NCBI GenBank assembly: GCA_003228685.1 | Contig: QIFC01000008.1 | Coordinates: 1 to 46,690 of the forward strand | Origin: Chloroflexota bacterium | Lineage (GTDB): Bacteria; Chloroflexota; Dehalococcoidia; DSTF01; RBG-16-68-14 | Reading direction: 5' to 3' | Length of the DNA: 46,690 bases | Shown: positions 7,348-13,835 of the stretch, in pieces | Layout of the letters: the number at the start of each line of letters is the position of its first letter | How positions within the stretch are numbered: the stretch's first letter is position 1 | Translations under genes and position numbers: made by a program | Notes under the pieces: model-generated | What the model was told of the DNA's origin: nothing | Database searches by the model: none | Seen by the model: only the letters and a program-made list of their open reading frames with translations

Positions 7348-8141
7348 TGCGCCTTGCGCTGGCGAGCCTCGTCGCACTCGTGCTGGCCGTTTCGTGCAGC
7401 GGAGGAGACGCGGGCGGTCCGGCGAACGACTCGGCGGGCGGCCCGGTCAACGATCCCATCCTGGTACTGGAGGCGGGCGCCAGCGGCGTCTTGCTCGCGC
7501 TTGGCGACTCGGTCGCGGCCGGCAGCGGTGCGTCCGATCCGGCGACAACGAGCTACGTTGGTCTGGTCGCCGAAGCGCTGCGGTCCACGTTCGACGCAGA
7601 GGTCACGGTCGAATCGCTGGCGACCGGCGGCCACACTACGCAGACTCTTATCGATGAGCAGCTCGAGCCGGCGCTGGCGCTGCTCCGGCAGGGCGACGTT
7701 GTGCTCGTGACGATTACGATTGGGGGCAACGATCTCAGTCAGTACGGCGCCCACGAAGCCTGCATCGCCGACCCCACCGATCTCGAATGCCCGCTCGAGG
7801 ACGGACTGCTGGAGGTAGAGGACCGTCTCGACACGATCTTGAGCCGGCTCCGTGAGACCGCTCCCGGCGTACCGATCGTGATCCAGCTTTACCCGAACCT
7901 CTTCTCGGGCACCGGCCATGAGTTCACGCGCCAGGCCGAGGCCGCGTTCCGGCTGCTCAACGGCGTGATCGTGGGCGTTGCGCGCAGGCTCGACGTGCCC
8001 ACCGCGGACCCTCGACGCGCGTTCGAGGGCCAGGGCCAGAACCTCACGCACCTGCTGGACGATACGCCGGACGCGCACCCGAACGACGCGGGCTATCAGG
8101 AGATCGCGGACGCGTTTCTGGAGGCGCTTGGGTTGGGCTGA
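7347..8141 (+). CDS. lipoprotein SGNH/GDSL hydrolase
   Basis: An extracytoplasmic esterase or lipase-type hydrolase of 264 residues. The signal peptide ends in lipobox LAVSC (C17). The four SGNH blocks are visible: GDS with nucleophile S55, ATGGHT (G94 region), GGND with N128, and the C-terminal DAHPN with D242 and H244 as catalytic acid and base. Substrate is unknown; homologues deacylate lipids, sugars or peptidoglycan. It is coupled to the DUF2157 membrane protein by TAATG overlap. Convergent with the DinB gene across a 141-bp spacer packed with hairpin repeats. Confidence 0.88.
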   Translation: MRLALASLVALVLAVSCSGGDAGGPANDSAGGPVNDPILVLEAGASGVLLALGDSVAAGSGASDPATTSYVGLVAEALRSTFDAEVTVESLATGGHTTQTLIDEQLEPALALLRQGDVVLVTITIGGNDLSQYGAHEACIADPTDLECPLEDGLLEVEDRLDTILSRLRETAPGVPIVIQLYPNLFSGTGHEFTRQAEAAFRLLNGVIVGVARRLDVPTADPRRAFEGQGQNLTHLLDDTPDAHPNDAGYQEIADAFLEALGLG

Positions 8142-8153
8142 CCTGCGCTCAGG

Positions 8154-8282
8154 GCTGACCTGCGGTCAGCTATGCAGAAGCTTCGTATCTGCTCCTCCAG
8201 GATGGCGTTCGACCGCTAGCATCCTTCGACAAGCTCAGGATGGAGCCACGTTGTGCGAGGACGGGCGACCTGAAGGCCGCCC
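8154..8282. repeat. cluster of REP-like hairpins
   Basis: Three palindromes in a convergent spacer: GCTGACC-TGC-GGTCAGC (8154-8170), CATCCT...AGGATG around TCGACAAGCTC (8220-8242), and GGGCGACC-TGAA-GGCCGCCC (8263-8282, one mismatch) followed by CTACA. The last has close relatives at 36986-37003 (GGCGACC-TGAA-GGTCGCC, also followed by CCTACA), so this is a dispersed family rather than a gene-specific terminator. There are no T-tracts. Confidence 0.65.
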
Positions 8283-8729
8283 CTACACAGAGCTGACGAT
8301 GTATTTGATCTGGGGCGCGTGCTCGCGGTCGTGCAGCGCCACGTTTTCGAGCAGGCTGAGGATGCTGTACTCCTCGTGCCCCACGACATGCAGCGTGTAG
8401 AAGGTCTCCTCGTCCACGCCACCGATCGCGTCCTCCAGCGCGGCGCGCGAGTGCTCCAGCGCGCTGATGGCGTCGGCCACAGTCGCCGGCGGTACGGTAG
8501 CAGCTTCGTCTTCTGGCTGTGGTAGCTCGCGCAGGTGGCGAGCCAGCCGCCCGTAGAGCACTTCCGAGTGGATAGCGTGCTCCAGCACCTTACGCACGGA
8601 CCAGCCACCTCGCCGCTCTTTGTCGAGGTCTTCGTCGTTCAGCCCATGCAGCACGGCTAGGAGGTCTTCGCGCGCCTGGGCGGCATCCTCGTTTGCCTTC
8701 GAGAGATCGCGTTCGAATTCGTCGCTCAC
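8283..8729 (-). CDS. DinB-superfamily four-helix protein
   Basis: 148 residues with the DinB pattern: an N-terminal helix ending in [14 protein letters not shown] (first metal-ligand histidine) and a late HDREHAPQI (further histidines). These metal-binding four-helix proteins include thiol-dependent S-transferases and many uncharacterised members. The start is GTG at 8729, which overlaps the sucD stop (GTGA). The open frame continues far upstream, but that part is an antisense-like shadow inside sucD. Likely co-translated with sucD; no functional link to the TCA cycle is known. Confidence 0.7.
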   Translation of the reverse strand: MSDEFERDLSKANEDAAQAREDLLAVLHGLNDEDLDKERRGGWSVRKVLEHAIHSEVLYGRLARHLRELPQPEDEAATVPPATVADAISALEHSRAALEDAIGGVDEETFYTLHVVGHEEYSILSLLENVALHDREHAPQIKYIVSSV

Positions 8730-9607
8730 ACCAGTCCCGCATCTTTCAGCACCTGTTCGGTGGTGGAGCCGATCTCCGCTGGCGACTCGGAGATGATGGC
8801 GCCGGCGGCTGCCAGCGCGTCCTTCTTCGCCTTCGCGGTTCCCGTATCGCCCGCAATGATGGCGCCCGCGTGTCCCATGCGGCGTCCCGGTGGCGCCGTT
8901 GCGCCCGCGATGAACGCGACGACGGGCTTCCGCATGCCGCTCACGTACTCGGCTGCTTCCTGCTCCGCGTTCCCGCCGATCTCGCCGATCAGCACGACGG
9001 CCGCGGTCGCCGGGTCGTTGTCGAACAGCTCCAGCGCTTCGCGTTGCGACGTCCCGATAATCGGGTCGCCGCCCACGCCGACGCACGTCGACTGGCCGAT
9101 GCCACGCGACGTGAGCTGCGCGACCGACTCATAGACGAGCGTCCCGCTGCGCGAGATAACGCCCACAGAGCCCATCGAGAACACGCTCCCCGGCATGATG
9201 CCGACGCGGCATTCGCCCGGCGTGATTACGCCAGGGCAGTTCGGCCCGATCAGGCGGGTCCCGCCGCCTCGCAGCGTGCGCTTGACCTTCACCATGTCGA
9301 GCGTGGGCACGCCTTCAGTGATGCAGATGACCAGAGGGATGTCCGCGTCGGCGGCCTCCAGCATCGCGTCGGCCGCGAACGGCGCCGGCACGAAGATCAG
9401 CGAGCAATCGGGCTTCTGCTCGCGGGCGGCCTCTTGGACGGTGTTGTAGACGGGGAGCCCCTCGAACTCTTCGCCGCCGCGTCCCGGCGTCACGCCCGCG
9501 ACGACCTTCGTCCCGTATTCGATGCAGAGCTTCGTCTGCGCGCCGCCCTCGCGGCCGGTGATCCCCTGTACGAGGACCCGCGTGGTTTGATCGATAAGTA
9601 TGCTCAT
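8726..9607 (-). CDS. sucD: succinyl-CoA synthetase alpha subunit SucD
   Basis: Carries the phosphorylated active-site histidine of succinate-CoA ligase (succinyl-CoA + ADP/GDP + Pi to succinate + CoA + ATP/GTP). 293 residues: N-terminal CoA-binding Rossmann domain ([28 protein letters not shown]) and ligase domain with GHAGAII, H246. Length and motifs are standard. Its ATG overlaps the stop of the four-helix-bundle gene (ATGA, 9604-9607) and its stop overlaps the DinB gene. Unusually it is about 3 kb away from sucC, with five genes between; normally sucC and sucD are adjacent. Confidence 0.95.
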   Translation of the reverse strand: MSILIDQTTRVLVQGITGREGGAQTKLCIEYGTKVVAGVTPGRGGEEFEGLPVYNTVQEAAREQKPDCSLIFVPAPFAADAMLEAADADIPLVICITEGVPTLDMVKVKRTLRGGGTRLIGPNCPGVITPGECRVGIMPGSVFSMGSVGVISRSGTLVYESVAQLTSRGIGQSTCVGVGGDPIIGTSQREALELFDNDPATAAVVLIGEIGGNAEQEAAEYVSGMRKPVVAFIAGATAPPGRRMGHAGAIIAGDTGTAKAKKDALAAAGAIISESPAEIGSTTEQVLKDAGLV

Positions 9608-10113
9608 TGGGCCTCCGTTGGGTCAGGGGTCACGGGTCGAGGGTCAAGATCGGTGAGTTCGGCAGTTGATCCGGTTAGGTACTCACCGTGTTCGTCGCCT
9701 ATCCTTCGGGGCTCTCGACCCCCGGCTCGCTCTTTCGCGCGAAGCGAACGGATGAGGCCGAACAACACGTTGCCGGCCTCGAAAACAAGTTGGTCCAGCT
9801 CATGAAACTCGTCTGCCTCCAGCAGTCCTGCGTCATGCATGAATAGAAGGTGATATTCTGTCTCTGCTAAGGATCCGCGGGCGATGTCTAGAAAGCGAAT
9901 GTACTCCTTCAGCGAGCCGCGGCTATAGCCCTCAGCTATGTTCGCTGCTACGGATACAGACGATCTATTGGCCTGACTGCGCAGCCAGCCTTCAGTACGG
10001 GCTAGTCGCCGAGTCGCGCGAAAGACCGCGAGTGCCAACTGGTGGCTCCGTTGCCACGCAACCAGCTGCTGATATCCTCGACCCTTGACCCCCGACCCCC
10101 GACCCTCGTTCAT
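9604..10113 (-). CDS. four-helix-bundle protein (23S-IVS / bAvd-like family)
   Basis: 169 residues. Residues about 14-125 match the small four-helix-bundle family known from ORFs in 23S rRNA intervening sequences and related to the Avd accessory proteins of diversity-generating retroelements ([55 protein letters not shown]). Role is unknown; Avd homologues bind nucleic acid. The first 13 codons and the last about 14 codons are made of GGGTC-type inverted repeats (9620-9648 and 10079-10108), so the coding termini look like repeat ends of an inserted cassette. It overlaps both neighbours by ATGA junctions. No reverse transcriptase or variable repeat is present. Confidence 0.75.
   Translation of the reverse strand: MNEGRGSGVKGRGYQQLVAWQRSHQLALAVFRATRRLARTEGWLRSQANRSSVSVAANIAEGYSRGSLKEYIRFLDIARGSLAETEYHLLFMHDAGLLEADEFHELDQLVFEAGNVLFGLIRSLRAKERAGGREPRRIGDEHGEYLTGSTAELTDLDPRPVTPDPTEAQ
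9620..9648. repeat. GGGTC-rich repeat, lower arm
   Basis: Four GGGTC units in 29 bp (GGGTC-AG-GGGTC-AC-GGGTC-GA-GGGTC-AAG). It is the inverted counterpart of the repeat at 10079-10108; together they bracket the four-helix-bundle gene and encode its C-terminal D-P-R-P-V-T-P-D-P tail. Confidence 0.75.
10079..10108. repeat. GACCC-rich repeat, upper arm
   Basis: GACCC units (GACCC-TT-GACCC-CC-GACCC-CC-GACCC) in inverted orientation relative to 9620-9648. They encode the N-terminal [11 protein letters not shown] of the four-helix-bundle protein. The paired arms suggest a mobile or recombining cassette. Confidence 0.75.
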
Positions 10114-10475
10114 CGTCGCCTCTTTTTCGCTTTCGAGCGCGGCCGGCGTTCTGCCAAGCCTCGCGCGTGTTCGTACGCCGCCTTCACGGCCGCGAGCGTC
10201 GGTTCCAGGTCGTCTTTGGTCTCCAGGTTGAGCCGCGTCCAGTCATCGGTGCCGCGGCCTTGGGGCCCCTGGAAGAGCGCTCCTTGCTGCTGGTCGAGGA
10301 ACTCCTGCCGCACCTTGTCCGTCAGCTTCGCGACGATGCCATCCGATACCCAGAACGCGAACATGCGGCCACGTACGAAGTACGAACTCGTGCCCATCAT
10401 GTCCTGAAGCTTGACCTCGCCTCGGGCCATAATTTCGGCGTCGACTTTCTCGCGCAGGGCTGCGTCTACGGCCAT
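10110..10475 (-). CDS. TfoX N-terminal-domain protein
   Basis: 121 residues matching the TfoX/Sxy N-terminal fold: LQDMMGTSSYFVRGRMFAFWVSDGIVAKL resembles the family pattern M-F-G-x(2)-x-Y-x(3)-G-K-M-F-A. The C-terminus is a basic tail, [12 protein letters not shown]. Full TfoX proteins regulate competence in Gammaproteobacteria, but single-domain proteins like this are widespread and uncharacterised. A TATGAT box (10485-10490) ends 9 nt before the ATG, which would make the mRNA nearly leaderless. Its stop overlaps the start of the four-helix-bundle gene. Confidence 0.65.
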   Translation of the reverse strand: MAVDAALREKVDAEIMARGEVKLQDMMGTSSYFVRGRMFAFWVSDGIVAKLTDKVRQEFLDQQQGALFQGPQGRGTDDWTRLNLETKDDLEPTLAAVKAAYEHARGLAERRPRSKAKKRRR

Positions 10476-10484
10476 GTCAGGCCC

Positions 10485-10490
10485 ATCATA
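10485..10490 (-). promoter_or_regulatory. -10 box giving a near-leaderless mRNA for the TfoX-like gene
   Basis: On the minus strand TATGAT lies 9 nt before the ATG at 10475, so transcription would start within about two bases of the codon. No convincing -35 is visible. If real, it starts a subtranscript TfoX-like / four-helix / sucD / DinB independent of sucC. Confidence 0.4.
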
Positions 10491-10501
10491 CGTTGAAAGC
10501 G

Positions 10502-10527
10502 CGGCGAACGCTATTTGGCGTTCGCCG
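10502..10527 (-). terminator. strong hairpin after the first GNAT gene
   Basis: CGGCGAACGC (10502-10511), 6-nt loop, GCGTTCGCCG (10518-10527): a perfect 10-bp stem just after the GNAT stop on the minus strand. Only CGCTTTC follows, so it is a hairpin without a good T-tract; termination would be weak or factor-assisted. Confidence 0.45.
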
Positions 10528-10544
10528 GGAACTGCTATGTGGCG

Positions 10545-11195
10545 TTAGAGACCGCGGCGCAGTTGGCGGACGCCCGGGCACTTGTAGACCGCCTCGAAGT
10601 CGGGATGGAGCGTCTCCTCCGCTGGTTCGTAGCCGATCTTTTCGTACGCCTTCTGAGCGTTGTCGTTGCCGATGAAGACGGCCACCTCGCCGACCGTTGC
10701 GCCCTTCGCGCGGCCGCGGGCGATGTTCTCGGCGAGCAGCCTGTCCACCAGGCCGCGACGGCGGAATTCCGGCTTGGTCGCCACGTTCTCCGTGATCCAC
10801 GCCCCGTCGATGTGCGGCGGCGCGACGTTGACGATCGAGGCCGCGCGACCCCAGCCCGCGTTCATGTCGTCTTGCGTCATACCAAGCTTCGCGCAGGCTT
10901 CCGCGATGCCCTGATCGAGCGCCACCTCGGCCTCGAAGTAGCCCGTCATCGCGGCTGCGGGCGTGCCGTCGACCTCGGCGATGATGAAGTCCTGATAGCT
11001 ACACCAATGCTTGGCTTCGGTCGTCGCGAGCGCCTCAAGAAAGCGCAGCGTGTCCTCCTCCGAGCCGTCGATGAAGAAGTCCCACAGGCCCTTCTCCATG
11101 TGCGAGCGAAAGGCGGTGAGCTGCACCCAGGCGATGAACGGCACGTGCTCCTCACGCGCGTTGACGATCTTGACGTCTAGTGCTTCTCTGACCAT
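10545..11195 (-). CDS. GNAT-family N-acetyltransferase, copy A
   Basis: 216 residues. The acetyl-CoA-binding region is ENVATKPEFRRRGLVDRLL (about 138-156) and the late GNDNAQKAYEKIGYEP motif is also typical. It is a tandem paralogue of the gene at 11300-11950: same length, same start MVREA-DVKI and same end VYKCPGVRQLRR. The start is supported by GAGGAGG 5 bp before the ATG. Substrate unknown. The spacer between the copies contains a small hairpin (AGGCAG-AAGTG-CTGCCT on the plus strand, 11259-11275). Confidence 0.85.
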   Translation of the reverse strand: MVREALDVKIVNAREEHVPFIAWVQLTAFRSHMEKGLWDFFIDGSEEDTLRFLEALATTEAKHWCSYQDFIIAEVDGTPAAAMTGYFEAEVALDQGIAEACAKLGMTQDDMNAGWGRAASIVNVAPPHIDGAWITENVATKPEFRRRGLVDRLLAENIARGRAKGATVGEVAVFIGNDNAQKAYEKIGYEPAEETLHPDFEAVYKCPGVRQLRRGL

Positions 11196-11299
11196 GAGGG
11201 TCCTCCTCGTGCGTTGGGGCTAGAACCTCCGCGACCGTCGTAACGGTACCAAAACCGGAGGCAGAAGTGCTGCCTATTCTTCCGCCAGGAGGGGCGTTC

Positions 11300-11950
11300 T
11301 TAGAGTTCGCGGCGCAGTTGGCGGACGCCCGGGCACTTGTAGACCGCCTCGAAGTCGGCATGGACCTTTTCCTCGACGACCTCGTAGCCGGCCTTTTCGT
11401 AGGCGCGCTGGGCGTTGTCGTTGCCAATGAACACACCGATCTCGCCGACGGTGGCGCCGTTGGCCCTGCCCCGCGCCATCTGCTCCTCCAGCAGCCTGTC
11501 CACCAGGCCGCGACGGCGGAACTCGGGCTTCGTTGCCACGTTCTCCGTGATCCAAGCGCCGGGATCATGTTCCGTCCCGACTAAGACTATCGAGGCAGCG
11601 CGCGCCCAGCCTGCGTTGACGTCCGCCTCGGTCATGCCTATAGCCTGGCAGGCTTCTAGGACGCCCTCCTCGAGCGCCGATTCAGCCGAGAAGTAGCCCG
11701 TCATCGCGGCTGCGGGTGTGCCTTCGACCTCGGCGATGAGGAAGCCCTGGTAGCTAGCGAAGTGTTTCGTGTTCGTCGTCGCGAGCGCCTCAAGAAAGCG
11801 CAGCGTGTCCTCCTCGGAGCCGTCGATGAAGATGTCCCACATGCCTCGCTCCAGGTGCGACCGGAACGCGGTGAGCTGCACCCAGGCGATGAATGGCACG
11901 TGCTCCTCCCGCGCGTCGATGATCTTGACGTCGGTAGCTTCTCTGACCAT
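11300..11950 (-). CDS. GNAT-family N-acetyltransferase, copy B
   Basis: 216 residues, a tandem duplicate of the gene at 10545-11195. The block GAWITENVATKPEFRRRGLV is identical in both copies and acetyl-CoA-binding residues are intact, so both are probably active. Differences concentrate in the middle (AESALEEGVLEACQAIGM against AEVALDQGIAEACAKLGM) and around VNVAPPHIDG versus VLVGTEHDPG, which may alter substrate choice. It lies 20 bp downstream of the TIMP-like gene, in the same direction as sucC. Substrate unknown. Confidence 0.85.
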   Translation of the reverse strand: MVREATDVKIIDAREEHVPFIAWVQLTAFRSHLERGMWDIFIDGSEEDTLRFLEALATTNTKHFASYQGFLIAEVEGTPAAAMTGYFSAESALEEGVLEACQAIGMTEADVNAGWARAASIVLVGTEHDPGAWITENVATKPEFRRRGLVDRLLEEQMARGRANGATVGEIGVFIGNDNAQRAYEKAGYEVVEEKVHADFEAVYKCPGVRQLRREL

Positions 11951-11970
11951 GAGGTCTGAATGATACTGGA

Positions 11971-12534
11971 CTAGCGGTGTCGCACGCTACGCCAGGCCGC
12001 GGCGCCCAAACCCACGAGGGCGACAGCCCCCACGATCCCGGCAGCGATGGGGAGCAGCAGGTTGCCGCCCTCCTCTTGGGTCTCGCGTATCTGCTCGACG
12101 TGTTCGGCGAAGGCCGGATCCTCCCACACAGTAGCTGAGCCGGCGCAGCTCGAGGTCGTTAGTAGACCGTCATCGTTCCACCGCAGGAACAGTAGGAACT
12201 CCTGCCCAACGGCGTCCGGGCTGAACGCCGAACATGCGCTGCTCTGCAAGGTAGCGTCGCGGACGGTGACGGAGGCCGGCGCTGAACCTTTTAGTTGCTC
12301 TCCTACAGCAACGGTGAGATTGTAGTTCGTGCGTAGTTCGTCAGTAAGGTCTTCGTTGGCCACTTCGTCGATGCGCACTACAGTGCCGAGGACAATGAGA
12401 TTCGCCCGCTCCACGTGTTCATCTAGGTTTGACTGCACGCATGAGCAGGCGTAGGCGGTGCCGATTGGAAGCACTTGAGGTGACGCAGCCAACGTTGCGG
12501 CCAACAGCAGAACGGCGATCGTTCGCAGGACCAT
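11971..12534 (-). CDS. TIMP/NTR-like secreted protein with C-terminal membrane anchor
   Basis: 187 residues: signal peptide 1-29, mature start at the ACSC motif (C30, C32), a beta-rich domain with ANLIVLGTVVRIDEV, VGEQLKGSAPASVTVRD, C101 and SSC (C130), and a transmembrane helix at 159-181 followed by RSVRHR. The A-C-S-C start, the V-x-G-T-V strand and the late paired cysteines resemble the TIMP-like/netrin-module (NTR) proteins of bacteria, whose eukaryotic relatives inhibit metalloproteases. Function in bacteria is not established. It faces outside, anchored by its C-terminus, and lies 36 bp downstream of sucC on the same strand. Confidence 0.65.
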   Translation of the reverse strand: MVLRTIAVLLLAATLAASPQVLPIGTAYACSCVQSNLDEHVERANLIVLGTVVRIDEVANEDLTDELRTNYNLTVAVGEQLKGSAPASVTVRDATLQSSACSAFSPDAVGQEFLLFLRWNDDGLLTTSSCAGSATVWEDPAFAEHVEQIRETQEEGGNLLLPIAAGIVGAVALVGLGAAAWRSVRHR

Positions 12535-12570
12535 ATCCCTATGACGTTGAGGAGGGTGAGATTGTTCCTG

Positions 12571-13731
12571 CTAGCCCGCGGCTTCGACGGCCTTCGCGGC
12601 TGCTTCGCCTAGGTCGCCGGCGCGGATCACGGGCAGACCGGACTCGCTCAAGATGCGTTCGCCCTCTTCCAGGTTGGTGCCGTCCAGCCTGATGACGACG
12701 GGGATCTTGACGTCCAGCTCTTTGTGCGCGTCGACGACGCCCTGCGCGATGATGTCGACTTTCGCCATGCCGCCGAAGATGTTGATCAGCACCGCCTGCA
12801 CCGTGTCGTCGGCGGTGAGAATGCGGAAGGCGTTGACGACGCGCTCTACGTCGTTGACCGTGCCGATGTCCAGGAAGTTTGCCGGCTCGCCGCCCGCGAG
12901 CATGATGCTGTCCATGGTCGACATCGCCAGCCCCGCGCCGTTCACCACGCAGCCGATGTTGCCATCCAGCTTCACGTAGCCGCCGATGCCCAGCTCCTGC
13001 GCCTCTACCTCTAGCGGGTCTTCTTCGTCGGGGTCGCGCATCGCGGCGATGTCCTCGTGGCGGAACATGGCGTTGTCGTCGAACGTGACCTTGGCGTCGA
13101 TCGCGAGTAGGTTGCCTGCCTTCGTCACCACCAGCGGGTTGATCTCGACGAGCGATGCGTCCTTGGCGATGAAGCAGTCGTAGAGGTTGCCAATTAGCGC
13201 GACGGCCGGGCGCAGCAAGTTGCCGTCCAGCCCCAGCGCAAACGCGATCTCGCGTCCGGCGTACGCCTGGTAGCCCGCTGAGGGGTCGGTCGCGACGCGT
13301 GTGATCGCTTCCGGGTTGGTCGACGCGACCTCCTCGATGTCCATGCCGCCGGACGCGCTCCCGATGATGGTGACGCCACCGGCCGCGTTGTCGATCAGGA
13401 CCGATAGGTACAACTCGCGCTCGATCTGCGTCTGCTCTTCGACGATGACGCGCCGCACCAGGCTGCCCGCCTCGCCCGTCTGATGCGTTACCAGCGTCAT
13501 CCCGATGATCTCGCCCGCGACCTGCTCGGCCTCTTCCGGCGTCTCGGCCATCTTGACGCCGCCCCCCTTACCTCGGCCGCCCGCGTGAATCTGCGCCTTG
13601 ACGACGACCGGCTTGCCCAGCTCCTCCGCGGCGGCTTTCGCCTCCTCTGGCGTCGTGGCTGTGCGGCTGTTGGGAACCGGGACGCCGTACTCGGCGAGCA
13701 GCTTCTTTGCTTGGAATTCGTGAATGCGCAT
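12571..13731 (-). CDS. sucC: succinyl-CoA synthetase beta subunit SucC
   Basis: ADP/GDP-forming succinate-CoA ligase beta subunit; the ATP-grasp domain binds the nucleotide and the C-terminal domain contacts SucD. 386 residues, normal length. Visible motifs: MRIHEFQAKKLLAEYGVPVP, the glycine-rich nucleotide loop IHAGGRGKGGGVK (47-59), EINPLVVT and the C-terminal NIFGGMAKVDIIAQG. A TATCAT box (13740-13745) with TCGACG 17 bp further upstream ends 8 nt before the ATG, so the message is probably leaderless. It shares a 104-bp divergent promoter region with the RCC1-dockerin gene. The matching sucD lies five genes downstream. Confidence 0.95.
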   Translation of the reverse strand: MRIHEFQAKKLLAEYGVPVPNSRTATTPEEAKAAAEELGKPVVVKAQIHAGGRGKGGGVKMAETPEEAEQVAGEIIGMTLVTHQTGEAGSLVRRVIVEEQTQIERELYLSVLIDNAAGGVTIIGSASGGMDIEEVASTNPEAITRVATDPSAGYQAYAGREIAFALGLDGNLLRPAVALIGNLYDCFIAKDASLVEINPLVVTKAGNLLAIDAKVTFDDNAMFRHEDIAAMRDPDEEDPLEVEAQELGIGGYVKLDGNIGCVVNGAGLAMSTMDSIMLAGGEPANFLDIGTVNDVERVVNAFRILTADDTVQAVLINIFGGMAKVDIIAQGVVDAHKELDVKIPVVIRLDGTNLEEGERILSESGLPVIRAGDLGEAAAKAVEAAG

Positions 13732-13739
13732 GCCCCAGC

Positions 13740-13768
13740 ATGATAGACGTTGACGACCCAGGCGTCGA
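13740..13768 (-). promoter_or_regulatory. leaderless promoter of sucC
   Basis: Minus strand: TCGACG (13768-13763), 17-bp spacer, TATCAT (13745-13740), then 8 nt to the ATG at 13731. Transcription would begin at or within two bases of the start codon. Confidence 0.55.
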
Positions 13769-13799
13769 GAGTTCGCGGCGACAAAAATGCGAAAAGGGG

Positions 13800-13828
13800 T
13801 TCGCCCTTAAGCAAAACGGTGTTATACT
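13800..13828 (+). promoter_or_regulatory. extended -10 leaderless promoter of the RCC1-dockerin gene
   Basis: TATACT at 13823-13828 is preceded by TG one base upstream (TGTTATACT, an extended -10) with a weak TTCGCC at 13800-13805. Only 7 nt separate the -10 from the ATG at 13836, so the first transcribed base should be at or next to the A of the start codon. Confidence 0.6.
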
Positions 13829-13835
13829 AGCGCCG

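Noticed and set aside
9604-10113. Diversity-generating retroelement accessory (Avd) locus
   Set aside because: There is no reverse transcriptase, template repeat or variable repeat nearby; only the four-helix fold is shared.
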